Source: Gemmobacter aquatilis (lineage in GTDB: Bacteria; Pseudomonadota; Alphaproteobacteria; Rhodobacterales; Rhodobacteraceae). From it: a stretch of DNA of 64,000 bases. The stretch is from positions 1-64,000 of the forward strand of contig NZ_FOCE01000006.1 in assembly GCF_900110025.1 (NCBI RefSeq), in the 5' to 3' direction. A program made the translations under genes and the position numbers. Shown here one piece after another: positions 37,522-46,940 of this stretch. Under the pieces are notes generated by a model. That model saw only the letters and a list, made by a program, of their open reading frames with translations, did not search any database and was not told where the DNA came from. Position 1 is the first letter of the stretch. The number at the start of each line of letters is the position of its first letter.

Positions 37522-38595
37522 TCAGGCCACGCCACCGTCAATCAAACGACGAGCCAGTCGCGCATAGGCTTCGGCCACCGGCCCCTCACCCGCTGCGACG
37601 GGGGTGCCCGCATCACCCGCCAGCCGCACCGAAAGATCCAGCGGCAATTCGCCCAGGAAAGGCAGATCCAGTCGCCGCGCCTCGGTCGCCACGCCGCCGT
37701 GGCCGAAGATATGTGCCTCGTGCCCGCAATTGGGGCAGATATAGGTGGACATGTTCTCGACCAGACCCAGAACCGGCGTTTTCAGCTTCTGGAACATGTC
37801 AAGCGCCTTGCGCGCATCCAGCAGCGCCACGTCCTGCGGCGTGCTGACGACAATCGCCCCGGTCATCTGGAAGCGCTGGCATAGCGTCAACTGAATGTCA
37901 CCCGTACCCGGCGGTAGGTCGATCAGCAGGATGTCCAGCTCACCCCAAGCCACTTGCTCGATCAACTGCTGCAGCGCGCCCATCAGCATCGGGCCACGCC
38001 AGATCACCGCCTCATCCTCTTTCAGCATGAAGCCCATCGACATCAGCGTGACCCCATGCGCCTGCAACGGGATGATGGTCTTGCCGTCGGGCGAGGCGGG
38101 GCGCTTGTTCACCCCCATCATACGCGGCTGGCTGGGGCCATAAATATCGGCATCCAGCAACCCGACCCGTCGACCCTGCCGTGCCAGCGCCACCGCCAGG
38201 TTGGAACTGACAGTAGATTTGCCCACCCCGCCCTTGCCCGAACCAATGGCGATGATGCGGTCTATCCCGCTCACCTTCTTCGGCCCGCCCTGCTGCGGTG
38301 TAGGGTGACCACCGATCTTGAGGCTTGGCGCGGGGGCCTTCGCGGACGGACCATGCGCGGTCATCACGATCTGCACCTTCTCCACACCCGGCAAAGCACG
38401 CAGAGCAGCCTCGGCCTGCACCTGCACCGGCGCATAGGCGCGGGCCTCCTCAGGGGTGGCCGTTTCGATGACAAAGCTGATCAAACCGCTTTCAATCCGC
38501 AGCGCACGAATCAAATCGCGCGAAACCGGATCGCCGCCGCCGGGCAGCGCAATCCGCGCCAGCGCTGCGAGCACATCTTCCCTCGATAGATTCAT
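37522..38595 (-). CDS. mrp: Mrp/ApbC-family iron-sulfur cluster carrier ATPase
   Basis: This 357-residue protein has an N-terminal MIP18-like domain (about 1-85) and a ParA/MinD-type P-loop domain with deviant Walker [12 protein letters not shown]. Both [14 protein letters not shown]-like and CPNCGH motifs are present; the CxxC pair binds a bridging Fe-S cluster at the dimer interface. It helps insert Fe-S clusters into apo-proteins in the cytosol. It stands alone, with 715 bp downstream and 266 bp upstream to the DUF1127 gene, which faces away. Confidence 0.94.
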   Translation of the reverse strand: MNLSREDVLAALARIALPGGGDPVSRDLIRALRIESGLISFVIETATPEEARAYAPVQVQAEAALRALPGVEKVQIVMTAHGPSAKAPAPSLKIGGHPTPQQGGPKKVSGIDRIIAIGSGKGGVGKSTVSSNLAVALARQGRRVGLLDADIYGPSQPRMMGVNKRPASPDGKTIIPLQAHGVTLMSMGFMLKEDEAVIWRGPMLMGALQQLIEQVAWGELDILLIDLPPGTGDIQLTLCQRFQMTGAIVVSTPQDVALLDARKALDMFQKLKTPVLGLVENMSTYICPNCGHEAHIFGHGGVATEARRLDLPFLGELPLDLSVRLAGDAGTPVAAGEGPVAEAYARLARRLIDGGVA

Positions 38596-38861
38596 GTCTT
38601 TTCTCCGCCAGTTTCAGCAAGAACCTTGTTCACACTGCAAAAAAGGGCAAGCCCCGGTTGACCATTTGCTCAAGTTTCAGGCGAAGCGCCTGTTTACCTT
38701 AGGGAATTTTATCACCAAGCCATGCGACTGCCGCATAGCTGCAATGCGGCAAAGATGGATTGTGCAGATGCAGCATTTACCCCAGATTGGCTTCAACAGC
38801 ACGGCATGGGCAGAACAGCCCGACAAGGCGCCGGGCAAGAGTTTACCTGAGGCTGAAGAAA

Positions 38862-39077
38862 ATGGCTTACGTCAATACGTCCCGCATCGCCCATCACGGT
38901 TTCGCCGATCGGTTGAATACGCTGGTCGTTGAAGCGAAGAAGTTTGTGGCCCGTCGCGCGATCTTCAAGCAGACGCAGCGCGAACTCAATGCCCTTTCGG
39001 CACGCGAGTTGGCGGATCTGGGCATCCACCGGTCGATGATCACCCGGCTGGCCCAAGAGGCAGCTTACGGCAAATAA
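38862..39077 (+). CDS. DUF1127-family small protein (CcaF1-like)
   Basis: This 71-residue basic protein has the C-terminal pattern LNALSARELADLGIHRSMI typical of DUF1127, probably an RNA-binding helix bundle. In R. sphaeroides the DUF1127 gene RSP_6037 (CcaF1) is co-transcribed with the downstream CcsR sRNAs and influences their maturation. The same neighbour is present here, starting eight bases after the stop codon. ATG 38862 has GAGG nine bases upstream. A small hairpin (38729-38735 with 38745-38751) lies in its upstream region. Confidence 0.9.
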   Translation: MAYVNTSRIAHHGFADRLNTLVVEAKKFVARRAIFKQTQRELNALSARELADLGIHRSMITRLAQEAAYGK

Positions 39078-39084
39078 GGTTCTT

Positions 39085-39165
39085 GCGAGACCCCACCTCC
39101 TCCCGGGGTCTGTAGCAAAAGCGGTGGCACTTCTCCTCCTCCCTGGTGCCACCGCGTCTTTCTTA
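39085..39165 (+). ncRNA. Cuckoo/CcsR-type sRNA, unit 1
   Basis: There are two hairpins with CCTCCTCCC in the loop: stem 39089-39094/39105-39110 (motif 39096-39104), and a perfect 10-bp stem 39121-39130/39146-39155 (motif 39135-39143) followed by gtctttctt, resembling a terminator. This is the two-hairpin design of R. sphaeroides CcsR RNAs, placed directly after a DUF1127 gene as there. Confidence 0.82.
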
Positions 39166-39193
39166 GGAAGTTAAAGCTTCCAAATCGCATTGC

Positions 39194-39258
39194 TCGGCCC
39201 CTCCTCCTCCCTGGGCCTGTAGCAAGAGCGGCGGTCCCCTCCTCCTCCCTGGGATCGT
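39194..39258 (+). ncRNA. Cuckoo/CcsR-type sRNA, unit 2
   Basis: Hairpins are 39196-39200/39213-39217 (motif CCTCCTCCC at 39203-39211) and 39233-39238/39251-39256 (motif 39241-39249). The linker gtagcaagagcgg closely resembles that of unit 1. Confidence 0.8.
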
Positions 39259-39295
39259 CGCAACACTTTCCGGGCCGCAAGGCTCGACCGGATCC

Positions 39296-39360
39296 CTGGC
39301 CCCTCCTCCTCCCTGGGCCTTGGAACCGCGGCGGCCCCCTCCTCCTCCCTGGGGTCGCCG
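39296..39360 (+). ncRNA. Cuckoo/CcsR-type sRNA, unit 3
   Basis: Hairpins are 39298-39302/39315-39319 (motif 39305-39313) and 39331-39338/39351-39358 (motif 39341-39349, one G-U pair). The spacer before it (from 39268) recurs 101 bp later before unit 4, so units 2-4 arose by tandem duplication. Confidence 0.8.
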
Positions 39361-39397
39361 CCTCCCTCTTCCGGGCCGCAAGGTCCGACCGTGATCC

Positions 39398-39464
39398 TCG
39401 GCCCCTCCTCCTCCCTGGGCCTTGGTACTGTCGGTTGCCCCCTCCTCCTCCCTGGGGTGACCAC
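39398..39464 (+). ncRNA. Cuckoo/CcsR-type sRNA, unit 4
   Basis: Hairpins are 39400-39404/39417-39421 (motif 39407-39415) and 39433-39441/39454-39462 (motif 39444-39452, nine pairs with two wobbles). Confidence 0.8.
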
Positions 39465-39471
39465 ATCGTTA

Positions 39472-39550
39472 GCACCGCCCCTCCTCCTCCCTGGGCGGTC
39501 GCAGACAGAACGGCGGCGCCCCTCCTCCTCCCTGGGCGTCGCCGTTTTCT
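39472..39550 (+). ncRNA. Cuckoo/CcsR-type sRNA, unit 5, with final terminator
   Basis: Hairpins are 39474-39480/39493-39499 (motif 39483-39491) and 39511-39521/39534-39544 (motif 39524-39532). The last stem has eleven pairs and is followed by TTTT at 39545-39548, so it doubles as the intrinsic terminator of the whole array. Confidence 0.82.
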
Positions 39551-39583
39551 GTTTCTGGATCAACGATCTGGAGGAACGCCCCC

Positions 39584-40783
39584 TTGCATCCCTTCAAGCT
39601 TGCCGCCATCGTCGGGCGAAAGTCCTGTCACGGGTTGTTCATGCGTCTTTCCCTGATTTCTGCCGCACTGGTCGCGGCGCTCGTCGGCTATGGCTCCACC
39701 ATTGCCCTGGTGCTGGCCGCCGCTGCCGCCGTTGGGGCAAGTCCCGCGCAGACTGCTTCCTGGGTTCTGGCAATCTGCCTCGGCAAGGCCCTGGGCTCTG
39801 CAGTGCTGTCGTGGCGGGCGCGGGTGCCGGTGGTTCTGGCTTGGTCCACCCCTGGCGCGGCACTGATCGCGGCGACCGAGGGGCTGAGCATGGCCGAAGC
39901 CGTGGGCGCCTTTGTCATCACGGGGATACTGATCGCACTGACGGGCGCAGTTAAACCTTTGGGGCGGCTGGTGGCACTGATCCCAGACGGGATCGCGGCG
40001 GGGATGCTGGCCGGCGTGCTGCTGCCTTTGTGCCTGAAACTGCCCACAGCCACACAAGACCTGCCGCTGCTGATTCTGCCGCTGATTGCGCTGTTCGCAC
40101 TGGTGCGGCTGCGCAATCCGGCCATGGCGGTGCTGGCCGCTTTGGCTGCGGGCATTGTCGCCGCTTTTGCCTTTGGATTGGCCACATTGCCAGCGCTGAC
40201 GCTTCCCCTGCCCCGACTAACCTTCATTCCGCCTGACTTCAAGGTTTCGGCGCTGATCGGGCTGGCCCTGCCACTTTATCTGGTGACCATGGCATCGCAG
40301 AACCTGCCGGGTTTCGCGACGCTGCGTGCTGCCGGATACGAGCCGCCGGTGCGGGCCGGGCTGACCGTGACGGGTGGGATTTCGGCTGTGATCGGGCTGT
40401 TCGGCGCCCATACGATTTCCATGGCCGCAATCACCGCGGCGATTTGCCTGGGCGATGATGTGCATCCCGACCGGCACCGACGCTGGATTGTGGGGCTGGT
40501 CTACGCCGCGGTCTGGGTGTTGCTCGGGCTGCTGAGCCCCCTGATCCTGACGCTGCTGGCCGCCCTGCCCGCACCGCTGATCACGGCGATTGTGGCGCTG
40601 GCGCTGCTGGGGCCGTTCATGGGGGCGGCAACGGGGGCCTTTGCCGCGCCTGATACCCGGTTTGCGGCGGCGATCACGCTGGCGGTTACCGCTTCCGGAG
40701 CCCCGGCGCTGGGGATCGGCGCGGCGTTCTGGGGATTGTTGGCCGGTCTGGCCTTCCACATGCTGGAACGGCTGAAACGGTAA
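39584..40783 (+). CDS. benE: BenE-family benzoate/proton symporter-like membrane protein
   Basis: This protein of about 399 residues has 11-12 hydrophobic segments. VLAWSTPGAALIAA and ISMAAITAAICLGDD are conserved BenE patterns. BenE relatives share the NCS2-like fold and are linked to benzoate uptake, but substrates are rarely tested and no aromatic pathway genes are near. A TTG at 39584 is preceded by GGAGG at nine bases and is preferred. An ATG at 39641 (MRLSLISAAL) is the alternative and lacks a clear ribosome site. Confidence 0.85.
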   Translation: MHPFKLAAIVGRKSCHGLFMRLSLISAALVAALVGYGSTIALVLAAAAAVGASPAQTASWVLAICLGKALGSAVLSWRARVPVVLAWSTPGAALIAATEGLSMAEAVGAFVITGILIALTGAVKPLGRLVALIPDGIAAGMLAGVLLPLCLKLPTATQDLPLLILPLIALFALVRLRNPAMAVLAALAAGIVAAFAFGLATLPALTLPLPRLTFIPPDFKVSALIGLALPLYLVTMASQNLPGFATLRAAGYEPPVRAGLTVTGGISAVIGLFGAHTISMAAITAAICLGDDVHPDRHRRWIVGLVYAAVWVLLGLLSPLILTLLAALPAPLITAIVALALLGPFMGAATGAFAAPDTRFAAAITLAVTASGAPALGIGAAFWGLLAGLAFHMLERLKR

Positions 40784-40882
40784 CGGGCGACCATGCGCGC
40801 CCAGAGGATGTTGCGGCAAAGAAGGGCATGCACCTTCTTCTTTGCCTAACTACCCATTTCAGCCCCTAACGCTGGCGCGCGC

Positions 40883-43252
40883 TCAGAAGGGCACGTCATC
40901 CGCCTCATGTGCCGCGACGACAAAGCGGGCGACGATCTTCTTCACCCCTGCCTTGTCGAAAGCGATATCAAGCTTGTCACCCTCGATCGCCGCCACACTG
41001 CCATAACCGAATTTCTGGTGGAACACCCTGTCACCCTCGGTAAAGCTGGATACCGCAGCGAGGTCGATCACCGGGCTGCGGCTTTCGCGCGGCTGGCTGA
41101 CCGGGCGCTGGCTGCTTCGTTCTTGCAGGCGGCGCCAGCCGGGGGAGTTGTAGACATCCGCCTTGGTCGCCCGATCCTCGATCCGCGATCCGCCACCAAA
41201 GCCTCCCGGCGCCGCCGCGCCATAGGCGCCACCGTAAAGGCCGGGCGGGGTGAGCACATCCACATGCGCCACCGGCAATTCGTCGATGAAACGCGAGGGA
41301 AGCTGGCTTTGCCATTGGCCGTAAACCCGGCGATTGGCGGCAAAGCTGATGGTGCAAAGGTGTTCCGCGCGGGTGATGCCGACATAGGCGAGGCGGCGTT
41401 CCTCTTCCAACCCTTTCAGCCCGCTTTCATCCATGCTGCGTTGGCTGGGGAACAGCCCATCCTCCCAGCCGGGCAGGAAAACTGCCGGAAATTCAAGGCC
41501 CTTGGCCGCGTGCAAGGTCATGATCGAGACCTTTTCCACCGCGTCTTCGGTCTCGTTCTCCATGATCAGAGCGACGTGTTCGAGGAAGCCTTGCAGATTC
41601 TCGAACTGCTCCAGCGCCTTGACTAGTTCCTTGAGGTTTTCCAGACGGCCCGGCGCCTCGGGCGTCTTGTCGGCCTGCCACATCGCGGTATAGCCGCTTT
41701 CCTCAAGGATCTGTTCGGCCAGTTCGATATGGCTGTGGCCCTGTTGCAGGGTCTTCGCGTGCCAGCGATCCACCCCCGCCACAAAGGCGCGCAATTGCCC
41801 GGCCCCCTTGCCGCCGATGCCGCCAGCGGCCAGCAATTCGCGGGCGCCTTCCAGCAGGCTCATGCCGCTGACGCGGGCGGTGCGCTGGATGTCCTGCTGC
41901 GCCTTGTCGCCAAGGCCGCGCTTGGGGGTGTTCACCACCCGCTCGAACGCCAGATCATCGTCGGGCGAAACCGCGAGGCGGAAATAGGCCATGGCATCGC
42001 GGATTTCGAGTCGTTCATAGAAACGCGGGCCACCGATCACGCGATAAGGCAGGCCGATGGTCAGAAAGCGATCCTCGAAGGCGCGCATCTGGTGGCTGGC
42101 CCGCACCAGAATCGCCTGATCGTTCAGGCCGACCGGCTGCCCGCCCCGGGTGCCACGTTGCAACGCCTCGATCTCGTCCCCGATCCAGCGCGCCTCTTCC
42201 TCGCCATCCCAATGGCCGATCAGACGCACCTTCTCGCCGCCCTGCGCCTCGGTCCACAGGGTCTTGCCAAGGCGCCCGGCATTGGCGGCGATCACACCCG
42301 ATGCGGCGGCAAGGATATGTTCGGTGGACCGATAGTTCTGCTCTAGTCGCACCACCTCGGCGCCCGGAAAATCCTTCTCAAAGCGCAGGATATTGCCCAC
42401 CTCGGCCCCGCGCCAGCCATAGATAGACTGGTCGTCATCGCCCACGCAGCAGATGTTGCGATGCCCCTGCGCCAGCAGTCGCAGCCAGAGATACTGCGCG
42501 ACGTTGGTATCCTGATACTCGTCCACCAGAATATAGCGCAGCCAGCGCTGGTATTGCGCCAGAATGTCGGGATGGGCCTGAAACAGCGTGACGACATGCA
42601 GCAGCAGGTCGCCGAAGTCACAGGCGTTCAGGGTGCGCAACCGCTCCTGATACTGTTCATAAAGCTCGGTGCCGCGGTTGTTATAGGCCGAGGCTTCAGA
42701 GGAAGGCACCTTTGCCGGCGTCCAAGCGCGGTTCTTCCAACTGTCGATAACCCCCGCCAGCATCCGCGCGGGCCAGCGCTTTTCGTCGATCCCGGCTGCG
42801 ACGATCAACTGCTTGAGCAGTCGCAACTGATCGTCGGTATCCAGAATGGTGAAATTGGATTTCAGCCCCGCCAGTTCGGCGTGGCGGCGCAGGATCTTCA
42901 CGCTGATCGAGTGGAAGGTGCCCATCCAGGGCATCCCCTCGACCGACTGGCCCAGCATCCGCGCCACCCGCTCTTTCATCTCGCGCGCGGCCTTGTTGGT
43001 GAAGGTCACCGCCAGAATCTCGTTCGGGCGGGCCTTGCCGGTCGCCAGAAGATGCACGATGCGCGAAGTCAGCGCCTTGGTCTTGCCGGTGCCCGCCCCC
43101 GCCAACATCAGAACCGGCCCGTCCAGCGCCAGCACCGCCGCACGCTGCGCGGGGTTCAGATCGTCGAGGTAGGGCATCGGGCGCGCCGCCATGGCACGCT
43201 GCGACAGGGGAACTGCGGCCTCGAAGGCGTCTGATTCATCAAATCCGCTCAT
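40883..43252 (-). CDS. uvrD: UvrD/PcrA-type DNA helicase
   Basis: This 789-residue SF1A 3'-5' helicase takes part in nucleotide-excision and mismatch repair and removes RecA filaments. Walker A is AGAGTGKTKALTSRI, Walker B VDEYQDTN, motif III GDDDQSIYGWRGA, motif V TLHAAKGLEFP and motif VI YVGITRAE. The C-terminus has the Tudor-like domain of PcrA (FTEGDRVFHQKFGYGSV) that contacts RNA polymerase. It is divergent from pyc with 212 bp between them. Confidence 0.95.
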   Translation of the reverse strand: MSGFDESDAFEAAVPLSQRAMAARPMPYLDDLNPAQRAAVLALDGPVLMLAGAGTGKTKALTSRIVHLLATGKARPNEILAVTFTNKAAREMKERVARMLGQSVEGMPWMGTFHSISVKILRRHAELAGLKSNFTILDTDDQLRLLKQLIVAAGIDEKRWPARMLAGVIDSWKNRAWTPAKVPSSEASAYNNRGTELYEQYQERLRTLNACDFGDLLLHVVTLFQAHPDILAQYQRWLRYILVDEYQDTNVAQYLWLRLLAQGHRNICCVGDDDQSIYGWRGAEVGNILRFEKDFPGAEVVRLEQNYRSTEHILAAASGVIAANAGRLGKTLWTEAQGGEKVRLIGHWDGEEEARWIGDEIEALQRGTRGGQPVGLNDQAILVRASHQMRAFEDRFLTIGLPYRVIGGPRFYERLEIRDAMAYFRLAVSPDDDLAFERVVNTPKRGLGDKAQQDIQRTARVSGMSLLEGARELLAAGGIGGKGAGQLRAFVAGVDRWHAKTLQQGHSHIELAEQILEESGYTAMWQADKTPEAPGRLENLKELVKALEQFENLQGFLEHVALIMENETEDAVEKVSIMTLHAAKGLEFPAVFLPGWEDGLFPSQRSMDESGLKGLEEERRLAYVGITRAEHLCTISFAANRRVYGQWQSQLPSRFIDELPVAHVDVLTPPGLYGGAYGAAAPGGFGGGSRIEDRATKADVYNSPGWRRLQERSSQRPVSQPRESRSPVIDLAAVSSFTEGDRVFHQKFGYGSVAAIEGDKLDIAFDKAGVKKIVARFVVAAHEADDVPF

Positions 43253-43337
43253 GAAGCGAGCTTATCGTGCCGCCCCAGCAATGAAAAGCCCGTGTTCCAC
43301 CATTGTTCCCGCCCCTTCCCTCAGAACCCGCACGAAA

Positions 43338-43384
43338 TTTGCAGTCGCAAATCCTTGCTGAATATTTCGCAAAACTTTGCAGAA
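43338..43384. promoter_or_regulatory. Cluster of TTTGCA/TGCAAA-type half sites upstream of pyc
   Basis: Within 50 bp lie TTTGCA (43338-43343), GCAAA (43347-43351), palindromic TTTCGCAAA (43365-43373) and TTTGCAGAA (43376-43384). ScfR-family regulators of short-chain acyl-CoA metabolism, such as PccR of R. sphaeroides, bind paired TTTGCAAA-like sites. That such a regulator controls pyc here is inference. Confidence 0.35.
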
Positions 43385-43464
43385 ACGTCGCCCATCACCC
43401 TTGCGCTGCAATGCAGCGCCCCTAAAGTGGCCCGGCTTTGCACTGCACCGCTCGGGGGAACCGA

Positions 43465-46400
43465 ATGACTGAATTCCGCAAGATCCTTGTCGCCAACCGG
43501 GGCGAGATTGCCATCCGAGTGATGCGCGCCGCCAATGAGATGGGCAAGAAGACGGTCGCCGTCTATGCCGAGGAGGACAAGCTTTCCTTGCACCGCTTCA
43601 AGGCGGACGAGGCTTATCTGATCGGTCAGGGTCTGTCCCCGGTGGGTGCCTATCTGAGCATCCCGGAAATCATCCGCGTGGCGAAGCTGTGCGGGGCGGA
43701 CGCGATCCATCCCGGTTATGGGCTTTTGTCGGAAAACCCTGATTTCGTGGAGGCTTGCGCGTCGAACGGCATCACCTTCATCGGCCCCAAGGCCGAAACC
43801 ATGCGCGCGCTTGGCGACAAGGCCAGCGCGCGGCGGGTGGCGATGGCAGCGGGTGTGCCGGTCATCCCGGCGACCGAAGTGCTGGGTACGGATTTCGATG
43901 CGATCCGCAAAGAGGCCGCCGAGGTCGGCTATCCGCTGATGCTGAAAGCCTCGTGGGGTGGTGGCGGGCGCGGGATGCGGCCGATCATGGGGCCTGAGGA
44001 GCTTGAGGCCAAGGTGCTGGAGGGGCGGCGCGAGGCCGAGGCCGCCTTCGGCAATGGCGAGGGCTATCTGGAAAAGATGATCCTGCGCGCGCGCCACGTC
44101 GAGGTGCAGATCCTGGGCGACAAGCATGGCGAGATCTATCACCTGTTTGAACGTGATTGCACCGTGCAGCGCCGCAACCAGAAGGTCGTCGAGCGCGCGC
44201 CCGCCCCCTATCTGACCGAAGAACAGCGCGCCGAAATCTGCGAGCTGGGCAAGCGGATCTGTCAGCATGTGAATTACGAATGTGCGGGCACTGTCGAATT
44301 CCTGATGGATATGGATTCGGGCAAGTTCTACTTCATCGAGGTGAACCCCCGCGTGCAGGTGGAACATACCGTCACCGAACAGGTGACCGGCATCGACATC
44401 GTGCAGGCCCAGATCCTGATCGCCGAGGGCAAGACGCTGGCCGAGGCCACCGGGATGCCGTCTCAGGCCGACATCAAGCTGCATGGCCATGCTCTGCAAT
44501 GCAGGGTGACGACGGAAGACCCGCAGAACAACTTCATCCCCGATTATGGCCGGATCACCGCCTATCGTTCGGCAACCGGGATGGGCATCCGGCTGGATGG
44601 CGGCACGGCCTATGCCGGGGCGGTGATTACCCGCTATTACGACTCGCTGCTGGTGAAGGTGACGGCCTGGGCGCAGACCCCCGATCTGGCGATCAGCCGG
44701 ATGCACCGCGCGCTGTCGGAGTTCCGCATCCGGGGCGTCAGCACCAACATCGCCTTTGTCGAGAACCTGCTGAAGCACCCGACCTTCCTCGACAATACCT
44801 ATACGACTAAGTTCATCGACACGACGCCCGAGCTGTTCCAGTTCAGGAAACGCCGTGACCGGGCGACCAAGATCCTGACCTATATCGCTGACATCACGGT
44901 GAACGGGCACCCCGAAACCGCAGGCCGCCCGAAACCCCATGCCGAGGTGAAGACGCCGAAAGCCCCCGCGCCCAAGGCGGAGCCGATGTACGGCACCCGC
45001 AACCTGCTGGAACAAAAGGGACCGCAGGCGGTGGCGGACTGGATGAAGGCGCAGACCAAGGTTCTGATCACAGACACCACGATGCGCGACGGTCACCAGA
45101 GCCTGCTGGCCACCCGGATGCGATCGATCGACATGATCCGCGTGGCGCCCAGCTATGCCGCCAACCTGCCGCAGCTTTTTTCGGTGGAATGCTGGGGCGG
45201 GGCGACCTTCGACGTGGCCTACCGCTTCTTGCAGGAATGCCCGTGGCAGCGCCTGCGCGACCTGCGTGCCGCCATGCCCAACCTGATGACCCAGATGCTG
45301 CTGCGCGCCTCGAACGGGGTGGGCTACACGAACTACCCCGACAATGTGGTGCAGGCCTTCGTCAAGCAGGCCGCCGAAACCGGCGTGGATGTGTTCCGCG
45401 TGTTCGACAGCCTGAACTGGGTCGAAAACATGCGCGTCGCCATGGATGCGGTGCTGGAAGCGAACAAGGTCTGCGAAGGCACGATCTGCTACACCGGCGA
45501 TCTGCTGGACCCTGCGCGCGCGAAGTATGACCTGAAATACTATGTCGGCATGGCGAAAGAGCTGAAAGAGGCCGGCGCGCATGTGCTGGGCCTGAAAGAC
45601 ATGGCCGGCCTGCTGAAACCCGCTGCCGCCCGCGTGCTGATCCGCGCGCTGAAGCAGGAGGTCGGGCTGCCGATCCACTTCCACACGCATGACACCTCTG
45701 GCGCGTCGGCGGCCACGATCATGGCGGCCTGCGATGCCGGGGTGGACGCGGTGGATGCGGCGATGGATGCGTTTTCGGGCGGCACCTCGCAGCCCTGCCT
45801 CGGCTCCATCGTCGAGGCGTTGCGCCACACCGAGCGCGACACCGGGCTGGATATCGCCGCCGTGCGTGCTCTTTCGAACTACTGGGAACATGTGCGCGCG
45901 CAGTATGCCGCCTTTGAAAGCGGCATCCCTGCCCCGGCCTCGGAGGTGTATCTGCATGAAATGCCCGGTGGGCAGTTCACCAACCTCAAGGCGCAGGCCC
46001 GCAGCCTGGGGCTGGAGGAACGCTGGCCCGAGGTGGCGCAGGCCTATGCCGATGCCAACCAGATGTTCGGCGACATCGTGAAAGTCACCCCTTCGTCCAA
46101 GGTGGTGGGCGACATGGCGCTGATCATGGTGGCCCAGGGGCTGAGCCGGGCACAGGTCGAAGATCCTGCTCTGGATGTGGCCTTCCCCGATTCGGTGGTG
46201 GACATGATGAAGGGCAACCTCGGGCAACCGCATGGCGGCTGGCCTGCGGGTATTCTCAGGAAAGTGCTGAAGGGTGAGGCGCCGCTGACCGACCGGCCCG
46301 GCAAATCGCTGCCGCCGGTGGATCTGGAAGCGACGCGCGCCAAGCTGATCGACGAGTTGGGCGGTTACAAGGTCGATGATGAAGATCTGAACGGCTATCT

Positions 46401-46905
46401 GATGTATCCCAAGGTCTTCCTCGACTACATGGGGCGCCACAAGCTGTATGGCCCGGTGCGCACCCTGCCGACGCGGACCTTCTTCTACGGGATGCAGGCG
46501 GGCGAAGAGATCACCGCAGAAATCGACCCCGGCAAGACGCTGGAGATCCGGCTGCAGGCGGTGGGCGAGACCGGCGATGACGGCGAGTGCAAGGTGTTCT
46601 TCGAGTTGAACGGCCAACCGCGCGTCATCCGCGTGCCGAACCGCGCGATCAAGGCCAAAACCGCCGCCAAGCCCAAGGCGCAGGACGGCAACCCCAACCA
46701 TATCGGCGCGCCGATGCCCGGCTCCATCGCCTCGCTGGCGGTGACGGTGGGGCAGAAGGTACGCGCGGGCGATCTGCTGCTGACCATCGAGGCGATGAAG
46801 ATGGAAACCGGCCTGCACGCCGACAGGGAGGCCACCGTGAAAGCGATTCACGTCACGCCTTCCGGCCAGATCGACGCGAAGGATCTTCTGATCGAGCTGG
46901 AATGA
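43465..46905 (+). CDS. pyc: Pyruvate carboxylase
   Basis: This 1,146-residue single-chain enzyme converts pyruvate, bicarbonate and ATP to oxaloacetate, the main anaplerotic step. The biotin carboxylase domain (1-450) has KASWGGGGRGMR and IEVNPRVQVEHTVTE. The carboxyltransferase domain (about 530-800) has DTTMRDGHQSLLATR and the metal-binding HFHTHDTSG. The C-terminal biotinyl domain has AMKM with the biotinylated Lys1112. Length is standard. ATG 43465 follows a GGGGGAA site. A strong hairpin terminator lies six bases after the stop codon. Confidence 0.98.
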   Translation: MTEFRKILVANRGEIAIRVMRAANEMGKKTVAVYAEEDKLSLHRFKADEAYLIGQGLSPVGAYLSIPEIIRVAKLCGADAIHPGYGLLSENPDFVEACASNGITFIGPKAETMRALGDKASARRVAMAAGVPVIPATEVLGTDFDAIRKEAAEVGYPLMLKASWGGGGRGMRPIMGPEELEAKVLEGRREAEAAFGNGEGYLEKMILRARHVEVQILGDKHGEIYHLFERDCTVQRRNQKVVERAPAPYLTEEQRAEICELGKRICQHVNYECAGTVEFLMDMDSGKFYFIEVNPRVQVEHTVTEQVTGIDIVQAQILIAEGKTLAEATGMPSQADIKLHGHALQCRVTTEDPQNNFIPDYGRITAYRSATGMGIRLDGGTAYAGAVITRYYDSLLVKVTAWAQTPDLAISRMHRALSEFRIRGVSTNIAFVENLLKHPTFLDNTYTTKFIDTTPELFQFRKRRDRATKILTYIADITVNGHPETAGRPKPHAEVKTPKAPAPKAEPMYGTRNLLEQKGPQAVADWMKAQTKVLITDTTMRDGHQSLLATRMRSIDMIRVAPSYAANLPQLFSVECWGGATFDVAYRFLQECPWQRLRDLRAAMPNLMTQMLLRASNGVGYTNYPDNVVQAFVKQAAETGVDVFRVFDSLNWVENMRVAMDAVLEANKVCEGTICYTGDLLDPARAKYDLKYYVGMAKELKEAGAHVLGLKDMAGLLKPAAARVLIRALKQEVGLPIHFHTHDTSGASAATIMAACDAGVDAVDAAMDAFSGGTSQPCLGSIVEALRHTERDTGLDIAAVRALSNYWEHVRAQYAAFESGIPAPASEVYLHEMPGGQFTNLKAQARSLGLEERWPEVAQAYADANQMFGDIVKVTPSSKVVGDMALIMVAQGLSRAQVEDPALDVAFPDSVVDMMKGNLGQPHGGWPAGILRKVLKGEAPLTDRPGKSLPPVDLEATRAKLIDELGGYKVDDEDLNGYLMYPKVFLDYMGRHKLYGPVRTLPTRTFFYGMQAGEEITAEIDPGKTLEIRLQAVGETGDDGECKVFFELNGQPRVIRVPNRAIKAKTAAKPKAQDGNPNHIGAPMPGSIASLAVTVGQKVRAGDLLLTIEAMKMETGLHADREATVKAIHVTPSGQIDAKDLLIELE

Positions 46906-46912
46906 CTGCACG

Positions 46913-46936
46913 ACGCCGCCCTTCGGGGCGGCGTTT
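46913..46936 (+). terminator. Intrinsic terminator of pyc
   Basis: The stem acgccgccc (46913-46921) pairs perfectly with gggcggcgt (46926-46934) around the loop ttcg. Only a short T run follows. Confidence 0.75.
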
Positions 46937-46940
46937 CACA

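Noticed and set aside
39085-39550. Regular repeats resembling a CRISPR array
   Set aside because: Repeats are inverted hairpins of uneven spacing with a constant loop, spacers are similar to one another, and no cas genes are near. The DUF1127 context identifies cuckoo RNAs.
43321-46911. Minus-strand open frame of about 1,196 codons opposite pyc
   Set aside because: It mirrors the whole pyruvate carboxylase gene. Long antisense frames are common in high-GC coding DNA; its product is low-complexity (rich in His, Arg and Gly) and has no motifs.
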